Below are positions 23,830-37,550 of a stretch of 64,000 nt of DNA, piece by piece; within the stretch, counting starts at the first letter, position 1, and each line of letters starts with the position of its first letter. The stretch spans positions 1,612,001 to 1,676,000 of the forward strand of contig SMMW01000522.1 of assembly GCA_004794655.1 (NCBI GenBank), given 5' to 3'. Made by a program: the position numbers and the translations under genes. The notes below the pieces were generated by a model. It was not told where the DNA came from. It saw only the letters and a program-made list of their open reading frames with translations, and searched no databases. This stretch comes from Marisa cornuarietis (lineage: Eukaryota > Mollusca > Gastropoda > Architaenioglossa > Ampullariidae).

Positions 23830-26800
23830 TGTTTGTAAGCGTGTATGTCAAGAATTGAAAGAGAGTTTTCCTCCCGATTAAAAGAAATAATACATTGAAC
23901 TGAGCTTTACTTGATCATTAATAAAGCACTTTGCATACCACCAGACTTGAATAGCTGCATTGAATTCGTTCATGTGACTGGCCTCGACTCTACTGGTATC
24001 TCAAGAACAGGACAGGGTTATCCCATGTGACTAAGCTCAGTCCGGTCACACAAAATTCCACCAAAGATCCATCTGCGTGATTCCAAACTATTTCGATTAA
24101 AAGAAGTGAACTCACAGCAATTTCCACTGTCTTCCTTAAGTGCAAAGTTGATCAGTTTTCGGTGAATTGCACTGGCAACCAGTTTCGGCTCCGCCTTCAT
24201 TCCCATGTGGCCACGCATCTCAATGGCACTGGAGTGGGTTTTGGAAAAAAAAGTTTCTAGCTTTGCTTCTTTAGAACAGTTTTAAGTTTAAGAAATATGA
24301 TGCGCAACTAGCCCCAGGATATTTGTCCTACATGTTGACACATCACCAAATGGGCCGCTTGGGACTGTTTGTGCGTACCTTCTGTATCAGTTCAGCAGAC
24401 GACACAAAGTTAGGCGCTGTTCCTTTGATTTCCTAGGCCACAGTGTCTGGTACGTGTTGCTTGAGCGTGTCAACGGCCACCACATTAGAAGCTTTCAAGG
24501 CTGGCATCGAGACTCGCTTCTTGCGTGTTACCTGCTCTAGCTGCCGGTCTCCTCCCTTTTTATCGTTGTGTCCCCACTTTGTTGTTGAAGTTTGCAGATT
24601 GTACCAGAAACCTCCACAGCTTTACATCAACCTCTCCATCTCCCTCCACTCTCGTCTCTTTCTCTCTCACACACATCAGTTTTCCCGCTCATGACACAGA
24701 AACCGGAAGCCAGCAAGCATGTCGTTATATCAAAATATTTATTCACTCGCGCACGTACGTCTGTCAAGGTCAAACACTCGATATCAAGTATTTACACTAC
24801 CATCAGTCACAAACACGTGACCAACGTGAACAATGGAGATGCGATGTACAAGACTCCTGTACAGCCAGTTAACACGGTCTCGCTGCAACTGCTCTCGAGG
24901 TTTCTACCGCTCAGTTGTTACCAAGTCCTCATCTTTAATCTCGTGATGGTGGGACTACATGTACACAAGCTTAAAAAAAAATATCGCAGTAATGAAAGCC
25001 AGTGGGACAATGATGGGATCCTGTATACGATGAACAGTTATATTTGGTAAGATCTCGTTCGCCACTCAACTTTTTAAACACGTGGAACAATACATTTATT
25101 TTCAAGAAACTGACGGTTGCTGACATTTACAGTGTTACTGGTCACACAGATTGCCTGCCGTCGGGTTAACTTTTTTTTTTTTTGGTTGACTAGCGGAGTA
25201 CTAAAACTAGTGTTAATCTTTGTTTTTCGCTTTTACAGAGGCAGAAAAGAAGTAGTGTATTTACGGACTGCAAAATTTGCTTTCTCAAAAAGGAATCTTC
25301 TAAATCGTGCGAGCCTACAATGTTCGCGCTTTAAAACTGACGATATTACAAAAAAACCATCAACAGGCATATTGCTAAAGAATTCAAAAAGACTTCATAT
25401 TTGTCTATACACCAAGAAAAAGCAAATATCTTCCTGAAATCTTAATATTTATCCGGCATCGTGTTTTCTGTACAACAGGGCATCCCTCCGCAGGTCCCCG
25501 GATGACGGTAGGGACGTGTTACAGTTTTCTCTACAGTAACTGTAGGCGACTGCCCGGCGATATCACATTGTATGCACTGGCCGCAAGTGAAACTAGACCT
25601 GACATGAGCTACGTGGCCAAGCAAAGAATTACAGGAAAAGACAGTAATCATCATTAAAAAAACAAACTCACAGATATAAATAGATTTGTCAGCGCTAGCT
25701 GTATTTACAAAGCAGTGCATAGGAAACCGCTTATCATAATCGGATATACCATTCGTGGTGTCTGCAGAACGAGGAGTCTTTTAAAAAAAAAAATCAGTCG
25801 CTGATGCCAAAAGGTCATTTTACAAAAGAAGGGTTCATCAAATTGAAGGAAGCAGTACGTTAACGTAAAACCCTGTCTCAGATTTTAATGTATCGATACA
25901 CCCTGTCTTGTGGTGTGCGGATGTTTTTAAAACCTACTCGACGACATTCGCTTTTCATTTCTAGCCCACCGCCTGCTGAAATGGCATTTTACACTCAAAT
26001 GATCTCCGATTTCTACAACAGGATGCGAAGAAGCCCTCTGCTACTATGTCAAATGTAGCTGTTTACTGACCATTTTCTTGTTCTGTCTTGCTACTTTTTA
26101 AAAATGCGAGCTGCTTAATGTGGCACGATGCTACGCCTCCTACGACACCATCAACAAAACTGGAATGTCGGGGCGACACGCATGCGCCGGCAAGCAACAC
26201 GCGCTAGGTTTCCACTGAATGCGGTTGGCGAGGAGCTAAGGGGGGCTGACGGGAGAAGAGAAAAACAAGAGGGAATACTGTTGCTGGCACTGAATGTGAC
26301 AGGCCTTGAACAGTTGTGATATCTGTCAGACCTGCATGTTCCTGGAACAGGCGCCTGTAGTTTATGATGTCATTGTCCCCGTGTTGTCACAGCGGACACC
26401 GGGATGGATGATTTAGTGAAGGACTGCGATAGTTTGTCTAACTCTATCCTGTTCTCTCACTGAGATAAATCTGACATTTGTCACGAATTTCTTGTCAACG
26501 GATCTTGATTTTCTCATTCTAGAAGAAATTTAGTGGAAGAGAGAAAACAGCGCTAAGTGCTCAGTCGGAAAGCCTGAAAAACTCCTTAAAGATCTCTACT
26601 GGAAGGGAAGACCTTCAAATAAGCAGACACAGACCCGTGGAAGGACGAATACATCCATTGAAACAATCCAGATAAACCAAACCGCTGCGGATTTAAATCA
26701 AGCAGCAAACCCAACCCTCTCCGCCACTCCCTGCCGCCACTTAAAAAACATTCTGGGTGCATGAGAAAGGGGAACAAAATTAAAAACCTTCGTCAAAAGA

Positions 26801-29800
26801 AAAGATTTACGAAAAAGATCCAAGTGTTTTTAAATGTCAGTGAATGAAAATCGCTCAGTGACAAAAAAACTTATCAGCTCGCGTGCAGCTAACTAAGGCG
26901 AGCGATGAAACAACACCTTGTTGGTCGGACACAAAGGTGGCAGGTGGTGGTGGTGGTGGTCTTGTGACAACACGTGCGTCGTTAACAGTAACTCGAGACT
27001 CGGCTGTACCTTGAATGCCAGACAAAGACAAAGAGAAAAATGCGGCGCTGCAGTGCAGGAGGGTCGCGATGAGGACTGGGGGACCAAGAAGACTGGCATT
27101 AATATGGGTGCATCTTCTAGCTCGAGGTTTTCGAGGGAGACTAAAGACGGATTTGGGGATTGTCATGCCTCAACAGGTAAAAACCGGCCGAATCGTCCAG
27201 CCAGGTGCATATTCCGATTAGAAAACATCAAAGCGCGTTTGAAAGCGACAACTAGCGCTGTGATTACAGGTGTGACAAACTGACACCGTGTGGCGAAAAT
27301 ATTACGGAAGCAGCTTAGCGCTGCTATGAAGGGAAGGTACGCACTAGGCTGTGAAGATGGCTTCAAGAAGACCTGCAACACGTCACAATTAACTGTTCCA
27401 TTTATGTAACCTTTGTTCTAACCGATCGACAGTCTTCTTTTTAAAGTTGCTAAACGATGTCACTCTTTGATGTGAGCTGTATTTACTATCACCATCTTTG
27501 AAAGTTTCTTGGCGGCGATTTAGGGAGTACACATGGTGCCCATGAAAACACAGGTCAGTTTTTCAACCTCCGCGCTGAGGGCTTCACCACCAGGTTACCC
27601 TGGCCTTCATTTTCTTCGATACATTCGATACACACTTCTGGAGTGCACCAACGGTGACTGTTGACGAGCGCGAACCTGCGTGTGGCGTCTGATGAATTTG
27701 CTCAACTCTGTTACCTGCGCAATGTTGGGCAGCACTCGATGTCAGCGTGGTGCGATGTTTCCCATGGGTCCTCGCGTCAAGCTTAACTGCGATGACGGAA
27801 ATTCACAGCCAAGTCGAATTGCTCGACACCCGCTGATATTTTTTTTTAAGAAACCGAGACAGTTAATTTAAAGCAGTGATGATCTTGACAGCACACTGAT
27901 GCAGAATGAAAAATGTCAGAACCCGAAGGCCGAGCAAGCGGATGTTGTAGACAGACTACACAAGATGGCGGATGGTGTGGTCCTTGATAAGACGATTAGT
28001 ATTCAGTTCCATGCACACATTACACAGATCGCAAGAACACGGATAGCAACGACAGTCGGATCTCGGGTGACTTCGAAAAACGATGGCCTCGCGCCCTGCT
28101 ACCTTCGGTCACGTGTGCCGATACTGGGACTGTACTCCATGACCTCTGCTGTACCAGGACCTAACACACAGACACTTGTGTCTGCCAAGCCCATATCAAA
28201 AGCGCTCCCCCCCCAAAAAAAACAAAACAAAACAAAAAAAAACTGAAGCGCTAGGTTGAGAGATTGTGGAATACTCTTTCGTGTTTCAATTGTTCTCTGT
28301 TTAAAACCAACGGGGTGAATGGCTTGTCACAGATATGCCACCACAGACCACAAGTTGATGTAATGACAGCCAACGGATCAAACCAGCAGCGGTTGGAAGA
28401 AACTCGGTCAAGGCGTTGGCTGGACAGAGCGACGACGCCCAGGACCGGCCCGTGGAATGTAACGACGGGGTCAGGTGCTGGTCTTCATCAACATTCCCTG
28501 AGCATGCGATGTTGAGTTTTGCATCTCGCTTATGATGGCTGATTTCTCCCTGGAATCCACCCCTACCCTTTCTCTCAAAGAATGACCCACCCCCCTCTCC
28601 CAAATCGCAATTTCAATATATTTCCATCTGGTAAAGGTTAAACAGGTCTTAGAAACCGTGCGTCCGAACCTGAAAGTGCGACCAAAACCACTCCTAATAC
28701 TTACGACTTATGAGCAGCTAGACTTTTTACTGAAAAAAGTCCTAAGGTGGAAGATCGTGCTACGATAAAAACACTGAGCCTTTCTGGCAGTTTTGAGGAC
28801 AAAAAGGTGAAGGTGATATTCATAAATACAGTGATGTCAACATTTCAAGTTGTACGAAAATTGGCTTGGCATCATTACATACATGTGTGTACCTATTTGC
28901 AATGCAGTGTAGCGTCAGGTGATTTTCTCTCCCTGTGAGATGCACGCGTGGAATCTGCCGATGCTGGCAAGAATTACACTGAGTTTGCTAAATCTCAACA
29001 GTCTGCAAAAGTTTGTGACAAACAAAATACAGGAGTAACAGCAATACGCCCTGGATATAACAAGGTTTTAGCATTTTGACCGTATTCCAGCTTAGCAAAG
29101 AAGGGAGTGGAAGTACCTGGGCCACAGGTGAAGGCAGTTCAATAAAAATACACGTACTTCAAGAAGCTCAAAGGCTCTTTCTAAAAATAACAGAAAAATC
29201 AATCCGCTTTATCCAGTCACCCCCACCACTGCAGGCAAACACCAAACGTAAGTTTCAAAGCGAAACTAAACAAAACCCCGTTCAGCAGAGCGAAAAAAAA
29301 GTGCTGCAGGTAGTAAATAATTTGATTAGACGCCATCCGGCAGAACGCCACGCCCAGACACCGAGAAAAACAAAGGATTTGCACACGTCAGGCGGCCATC
29401 TTGTGACAAAAACGTCACAGTTTTGCATACAGGAGCCTTGGCCGAGTGTCTTATACGCACTAATTGTCACGTCACGTACACGCTAACTAGCAATAGTCCT
29501 ACAATTAAATTATCGTGCCTTATCATGCACGCTCAAAGAAAAAAAAATCGAAATGACTCTTACAGCTTCCTCCCCTACCCACACATGTAGGCACACCCAC
29601 CCCACTCAAAAAAACTGCAGGCAACATCAGCATCAATAATACAAAACTCCCGCAAATCATTCCCCATTCCACAAAAAAATGATATGCCAATTGCTATTAG
29701 GGACAGGGAAAACAACTGGGTCATATACAAACATAGGCACTGGTCAACACTACAACATGCAATACTAACCAGAACTGTATCTTATTAATCTCCCTTCCTC

Positions 29801-31490
29801 CCCAAAAACAAACAAACAAACAAAAACAACTAAAGACATGCGAGAAAATGCCCAGCGAATCTGCTAAGGCTGTACTTCGCCTCGATCACATTTCAAAACA
29901 TTTTCTCATGCATATAACAACTGTGTAACAATGCCCCCCCCCTCTCCTTAACGTAACAGAAATATGTTCTATACAAAAACGACACAACTGTTCAACTGTA
30001 CACATCGTCTGCCTCTCAATCCTGTTAAACAAAGGGCTACAAGACGTGCAGGTAGACTGTACAAAGAAAATGGGGAATCGCTGCTCGTTACATTCTCCAC
30101 TTGCGCACTGCCTTTCGTGTCAGGAGAAATTACATGCGGGAAGTTCTACCATTAAACAGGCAACTGGAATGTAAACATGAACTGGTGTTGGTAACAGGGA
30201 ATGGGTACAAGCGAGTGAGTGTGTGACTGTATGTGTTGTGTTTGTGTGACGGAAGGATGGGATAGTCTGTGTGTTGCGTGTGTTTCAGTCAAACGAACAT
30301 TGCTGTTGGCTGTAATTGCCGTAACTGATGTAATAAACAACAAGGTTTTTACCTAATTCAACATCAAGATTGTAACATTTTAAACATCCAACGTAACTCG
30401 AAACTGTATTAACAGCATACAACTGCATGCAGCCAGTCGCGTGCAGTACTGACCACACCGAAGCGCACTCACACACTCACACAGATGCATGTCCATGCGT
30501 GCGTTAGCAGGCACACGATGTACAGTGGTCACGTGATGATTCAAATAGTTTGTCAATAATTTTGTGAAGCGACCGCATACAATGACCAGTCCAGCCTGTC
30601 CACAAACACACCTGGCGCTGACGCTCAGCCAGGTGGCACAGGAACACGAGGTGAGTGGAGCACCTGTTGTAGTATCGACCTGCATCAGTTGTTTCTGTAG
30701 CTGGGACAAGCCGACGTATCACTATGGTAGGCTTGCATACAGCCAAGTCTCACAGACACGTGTTTGTGTAAGGCCCATAGAAGACGCCTTCCTACGAAAT
30801 CGTCCGTCGCCATTTCTCATGTAGTCTCCATCCACCGGATATGGCGTAAAACAGCCGGCATATCGTTTAGCGCGAGATATCTCCGAGACTTTGCGACTGC
30901 TTCATTCTGGGAAGAGTGCGTAACAACTTTCGTTCTTGTTTTTTGTTGTCCACCGTCCACGACCTCTGAACCTGGCGACAGCCACTCTGCCAGCGGCTGA
31001 ACAGCGTGGTGGGATAATCTTGCTGCCAGGAGCGGTTACTGTCGCTATCACTTGCATGAGCGTGATGTTGCGAACTGTTTTTTTTTTCAGGCAGCAGGGT
31101 CACCGGGAGGTCAGACCATGGCTGGCATCTTCCAAGTGACGTTTGCGGGCCCGCCTCCTCGTGGTGTTCCCCTTTTCCCCTGCCGCCAGTGCACTTGCAT
31201 GTAAGTGGACAGAGCCCTGATTGTCACAGCATCTTGTTCGTAAATTACACCCTCTCCCCTCTTAAAACGTCATCTGTCATCGCTGACAAACACCCAACAT
31301 TGTCCTTGACCCGCTGGGATGGTGTGCGAGGTGAAACCTTTGATGACGTCACAAGGCAGTGGTGAGTGACATCACAAGGCCAGAACGATCATCGACGTCA
31401 CGATGTGTCTCTTGCGGCAGCTACTGTTTCCTCGCCTCTCTAGCACGCCTGATGAAAACGCCCTTGTCACAGGCCAGCAAGATTTTGTTT
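23830..31490. other. Intergenic, no supported gene
   Basis: Mixed-composition DNA with poly-A, poly-C and (AAAC)n tracts (about 28207-28240, 29806-29824) and short GGT runs (19031-19048 to the left; 26943-26961 here). Open frames stay under about 155 codons and show no family I recognise. Confidence 0.4.
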
Positions 31491-31495
31491 TTGTT

Positions 31496-31505
31496 TTTAT
31501 TTAAT
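31496..31505 (-). terminator. Candidate poly(A) signal of tetraspanin B
   Basis: Overlapping AATAAA and ATTAAA hexamers on the minus strand, about 830 nt past the tetraspanin B stop codon. No closer canonical hexamer was seen, but the assignment is only positional. Confidence 0.3.
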
Positions 31506-32337
31506 TTTAGCAATCAACAGATGCGATCCGACCACAGCAGTAAGAGACGCAGTGCTCCTCAGCGCTGTATAAATACAAGTGGGCACCAAAGTGTTTATAA
31601 AGTCACAAAAAACCCCAAAGAGGCCACAGTGTGCTATGTACACGCACTTCAGAGTGCAGCAAGTCTTCTGCTGATGCCCCAGTTTGACCTAGAGAAAGCT
31701 TTTGATCACCCTATGATACGTTCTAGGACTCGTCATCCAGATGAAGACAGCGAGTCCTGACATTTAGTAAGAAATTCTCCATTAAAAATGGTTAGTAGAT
31801 GTTCGATTGTCTTAGATCATTTCATTGATGGCTACTGGCAGATCAATATGAAAGCACAACAATCAACAGGACAGTTGCCCTCTCAGGACTTCTATACGCT
31901 GATCATGAAAAACCGTGGCGATGCTCTTAACAAACATCGACCTTGGTTTTACATTCTCATTTGTGAATATCCGTGCTTTGGACCAGTAAAAAAAGAAAAA
32001 CAAACAAAAAAAACTTTTAAAGTGAAGACGCCGTTCAGTTCCACCAAGTCGTTCAAAACCTTGTTCTGCCATTTGATTCCCTGTATCCCTAGCAATATCC
32101 TCCCCATATCCCCAACTAACTCCCGTTGCCACCGGCTCAGCGGAGGCCTCGACCTCTGGAAGTTGTCCTTGCCACACAAGACCAGACTGCCTCTGGGAGT
32201 TACGCCAACTTGCAGCGTTTCAAAGACCTGCCCAACGGTGCCTGCTTGCGAAGGTCCCGCCAGAGGGAGGCACTGCGCGGGAAGGGCAGGAAGAGCGTGT
32301 ACCGTGTGTCATAGGCGTGTCGTGTGTCGGCTTAGCG

Positions 32338-32412
32338 CTACACATCAGCCTCGTCCGATGTGATGCCGGCCACGCGTGCGCACAGGCAGAAGGACACAAT
32401 GATTCCTAGGAC
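32338..32412 (-). CDS. Tetraspanin B last exon
   Basis: Acceptor TTGTTTCAG. It encodes VLGIIVSFCLCARVAGITSD and EADV then TAG: the end of membrane segment 4, two juxtamembrane cysteines (possible palmitoylation sites) and an acidic tail. Confidence 0.93.
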   Translation of the reverse strand, partial: VLGIIVSFCLCARVAGITSDEADV

Positions 32413-34300
32413 CTGAAACAAAGTCAAAGGAACTTCTTAACACGATTCTTGCTTGATTTCGCACTATCTGTGACTCATTTTTGTAAAAGGTATTCGACTG
32501 CTCTAAAGACAAACATGCATCCTTTAAGAAAGATAAAAATAAAAATATGATGCCGAGGGCCTCAATGTCAACTATGCTTTGCTTTTAGGGCCACGTATAC
32601 TGTTTGTAACGTTTGACGCTGTGTCTTCTTGGTCTTGCATTCTACAGCGTGGGCACCACACTTCAAAATACTGGCTCCACAATACTGCAAAGGAAGGTGG
32701 GGGCACCGCACGGTACGCACTGCTAACAAAAACACGCGGACAGTTGTTGGTGTGGTGAGATGATGCGCTAGAAGCGCGCAAATCGGATGACAGCCATGAC
32801 GATTCTACCCACATTTATACGAGGGACGACAATGGCAATGCGCACCTCCGAAAAGGTTCCGATTCGTCAGAAGTTCATCAGTTTCTAAGCTCTAGACAGG
32901 ATCTCTAGGGGGCTAGGAACTGTTCTTGGCCTTTCAAACGCCTACATCTATTTATGACTGAAACTGTCTTCGCTATTTAAAGCTTACAAAATATATAAAT
33001 AAAAAGTAACGTGGGATTTCACGAAAGGAAATAACTCTTGCACGTGTCTAATTTTGCTACTGAAGCGACGACACGCGCGTGCGGTCCACGTCATTGTGGC
33101 GGTAACCATGCGATTATCTCCATGGCGACAATCGACTGACGACAGCGGTTTCATTATCGACTTACCCTCCCCCCCCTACCCAACAACCTGGGTACTGGCG
33201 AGACTTTTAATAAACACAAGTAACGGCTCGTCACGCCACCTTGCCAGCTCGCCCAGCCTGATGCCAGACATTCACTGCCGCCATTTCCGCTCCGTCCTAG
33301 CCGCCAAATTGCGTCATTCTGCGCGGACGTTTCAACTGGGCAGCGCTTGAAACGTGCAGATACGCCAACAGTAAGCTGCGTCTGGAGGTCCTACCCACCG
33401 AACGCGAGTACCCCCTACCTAGAGCCGTTCTGGGAAACTGCTAATCTGGCTGAAATAGACAAAACTGACTCCTTGGTAACGCATAACTACCTATGTCCGG
33501 CACAAGGATCCACGGTAAGGGGAGGGGACAGACGTTGGGTGTGTGCGGAGAGAGACGTTTAAACCCTGACGGGACACGACGCCAGCGACATCAAGCGTTA
33601 AGGACTGTTGTAACCAGAGGGCGACATCGACCGCAGGTGTGTTTGGGTGCGTTTGTTGTCTGAAAGGCCGCGGGCTGTCTGTTCGCTCTGGGTGCTGACT
33701 GCAGACCTGTCGCGGCCTGTAAAAGATGGCGCCACCATCGATTCCCGACATCGACAGTGACAGCTTGAGCTTTATGTTCCTGCCGTTCCTGGGTCATGGA
33801 GATGACGACCTTGTGACACTGATCCTATCGCCAAAAGCTTCATGACCCTTGTTCACTGTCTGCCACCGACTTGCAGTTTCAGACCCTTTTGGCCAGTACC
33901 TATCGTTTCTGTAATATTTCTGGACTCCCTAAGCCCCAGAGCCAGTCTTAAGCTAACATTCAAAGTTATAGTAAGCTCATATCCTAGATCTCTCTCCAAG
34001 CGAGCGTACAAACACTGGAGGCACGCGCGCGAGCATACACGTACGTGTGTCTATGTGTGTGCTCACTCACCAGAAAAAATGGAACGACCGCAGCCACGCA
34101 GCCCACCACAGCAGAGTAGGTTTTGAGGTAGTCAATCAGCTTGTCATAGCAGCCCTGAAACAGCACACAACAAGACTGTGACACTGTCACAACCTTTGAC
34201 CTCACACCCAAGTTACTATAACGGCATTTTATAAATAGCACTCATTGCAAATCATCCGTCAGCTTCCTCATTTTAAGGATAATTGGTAAATTGAGAACAG

Positions 34301-34335
<35 letters not shown>

Positions 34336-37300
34336 CCCCTCTTGTACCCACACAGTGAAGCTAACATGTAGCAGTCGCATGGCTCGTCTGAGTCAAAGTG
34401 CCGAGGCGCATTCACCACAGAAGGTCAGATGATAAGAGCGCCAGCACACCAGACTTGACCGTTCACCAGGCAGGTGAACTGGCACACCCGACTCTCACGG
34501 CACTGGGATCTAAAAGGTCCTTACTTACAGCAGGAAAACCGATGCACACGTGGCTGCTCGATAAAAAGGGAGGGTTACAGAAGAAGAAGAAAAAAAATCA
34601 TGAGGAGAATGTCACCGAAGACTCACTGTTGTGTACAGGTAAGGGTTTATCTCCCGATGTTGTTCCAAATGGCCCTTGTAGAAGATGGGCGGCCCATCGA
34701 AAGGTTTGAGACCTGTGCACAGGTGTATGTCCCCCTTGGCACAGCAACTCTCCGGCACCATTCTTCTCTCTGGCTCTGAACACAAGAAACACGATGTATT
34801 TTCTCAAAACTTCACAATTTAGATGATAATTACACTTCACGTTACCTCCATGCTAACTACACACTGATCTGCGTGCTGTTCACTTCGATTGCAAATCTTG
34901 TTCGGAAGAAACTACTATGAAAGTCATTCGTTAATAATATTAAAATAGTTCATTCGTTTGCAGGCTTACTCTGAAGTTCCTTCTTGTTCCACTGTGTCTG
35001 TGTTGAAAAGAAAACCCAGGCTTCATCAGAAGTGGTGTTGCCTGCTACACCACAGCACTGTAACTGTTAGACAACAAAAAAAACAACAAAACTTAGTTGC
35101 TTCGAACATTATTCTATCGAGCAGTGATCTAGCACCATGAGGCAGAGGGGGACCGGACAGACAGGAAAGAAGGAACGACTATGCTGAGGAGGGGAGGTAA
35201 GGAATGTTTTACGCCAAGCCAGTGTATATAATGCTAAACACAGCAAACGGAAGAGAAACCAAACTGGGAGGGGGGGTGTAGGGCCACTTTCAGGGACAGT
35301 CCTGTGAGCTTGTGTCGCATTAAAAGAGTGCCCCGAGATGAGATGTGAACCAATGCCCCTCAATCCACTGCTCTGGCGGTAAGTTTTCACCATTGCGGTT
35401 ACTGATCTCCAATGCCTATCAGTACTCCCCGACAACCCCACATACCTCTTTTTCTGCCTTGATCATTTTTTTTATCCCTCCCACGCTACATTGTCTCTAA
35501 TCAAACCCGCGAAAGCACAATGCTCAATACTGGCACTGTCCAAGTGTCTGCCTGCTTGTTTGCTCGCTTGTCAGGCGCCACTGACCTGTCTCTGCATGGA
35601 GTCCCACGACTCAGTTATCCGCCGGTTCTCCGTGTTGGTGCGCACGTCCACACCATAATTAATCGCCAGTGTGTTCTTCATGCGCCCGCGTATATGATCT
35701 GCTATCTGTGGACACACGACACATACTTCATTACACAAACCCATCAACACATCTGTGTATGTGATTGTGGAAACAGACTTCATCACATAAATACATCAAC
35801 AAAGCTTTTCAGGTACTTCACCTGTCTCCACTATAGACAGATGGGGGGAGAGGGAGGGGAGAAAGAGGGAGAGGGAGGATAGAGACAGAAATCTGATTAC
35901 ACGATCAACTCATATAAGCACGTTTTATGACCCACCAATCTAATTTCATATATGCTAATTAGTAAAAAAAAGCTATACTCAAGACCTTTGTCTAATAACA
36001 AGGTCCGCAAAACATATCTATAATCCTCTTTAATTTTCAGACAAGTCATTATCTCATCCTCCTGTTCGCTCCACTGACTGAGGACATCTGCACTTTATTA
36101 CTTTATTGCGCTTCATCTTTCTGGTTGGACGTCTTCAGTTCCGTTAGTTGACAGACAGAACCGCTACATCGACTTTCAGATGTTTTTGTTGCTTCAAAAG
36201 CATTTGGGTGTTTGCGTGTGAGGGGGGGGGGGGCAAAGAGAACCATTCTTACTAAACAAAAATGCAATGTCACATACTGGGTTCTTACGACAAGCATGAT
36301 CACATATCCTATGAACACTCAGCACTACTCACCACTCCCCTGAAGAAGAATGCCAGTCCGCAGGCTATACACAGGAGAATCAGAACGATGGCCAGCGTTG
36401 TGCCATACTGAAACACAGCAATAGATGGTTAATGAACAGTGCTGTACCATACTGAATAAATAACAGACTGTCAATGAACACGAGAACCCAATCGGGCAAA
36501 TAACTCTTAACATCGATGGCTTGGACAAATGTAAATGTACAATTATGAGAGCTGCACATCTCACAATCAATAGGTCCTGAACCAGTAACATCAAATTTTG
36601 AAAACAAATATTATGTGACCTTCGAGCATGATAATTATTTTTGACCCAGCAAAGCATCGGCGTGTGTTCACATAAAACCTGAATGTACCATAAAAACTCA
36701 AGGCTACAGGCGTCCCAATAGACAAAGCTTTACAGTCATTCACAAGGCAGTTTCATAGGTCACTAGACAACACAGCAATGATAATGAGAGAATGATACAC
36801 TTTAGGCCTAAGGATTCACTAAGAACAAAAGACAACATGGCGCAACAGTTACTTGTTCCTAACTTTAAAATAAAAATTTAACAGGCATTTTCATGCACAC
36901 AAAGTGAACGAATAAGAGAAATAAAGGATGGGAAGGAGCAATTTGAAGAAATGAACACCCCCTCCTGCAAAAAAGATTAAATACTTATGTGCCGGATCAC
37001 ATTTCATCAACTCTAATCAACTTTGAAAGGTGACAGCTCCCATGGGTACCAAAGATTTCCGCAGATGGCGGTGCTCGCTAAAGTGTGCTTTGAGAGGTCA
37101 AACATTCCTTAGATACCCAAATAATCCACGCATATCTACACAATATTTGCGGCTACACAGAATCTGAAACAAAATAAGTAACACTTCAGATACACAGCGA
37201 CTAGTGACCCCGGTATTAACACACGAGTTCTGCAGACACCACCGAAAAGCCCGTTCAGAGAGCAACGAGTGTAAAGAGTTAGGAGTAGGTCTTGTATTGT

Positions 37301-37501
37301 TTGGTGTGTGTATGGTGTCTTGTGTTTGACGTCATGTGTGCGTCATTTGTTCGTCGTCACTTCGGAAAAGGGGATGACGTAAAAAAGAAGAAAAGAAAAA
37401 CAGTTCCATGGACGGATGGGAAAAGAAAAACATCGAGATCTTCGTCTCCCATAGCCTCTTCATCCTCATCGTCATCTGCGTGGGCTCGTCAAGCGTTGTG
37501 T

Positions 37502-37550
<49 letters not shown>

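Noticed and set aside
31668..31730. Short FDLEKAFDHP stretch resembling the reverse-transcriptase motif A
   Set aside because: Only about eight residues match and neither side shows other polymerase motifs; also inside the presumed tetraspanin B 3' region.
35300..35410. Possible tRNA-derived SINE (minus strand TGGTTCACATCTC)
   Set aside because: B-box similarity is weak, no A box at the proper distance and no poly(A) tail.
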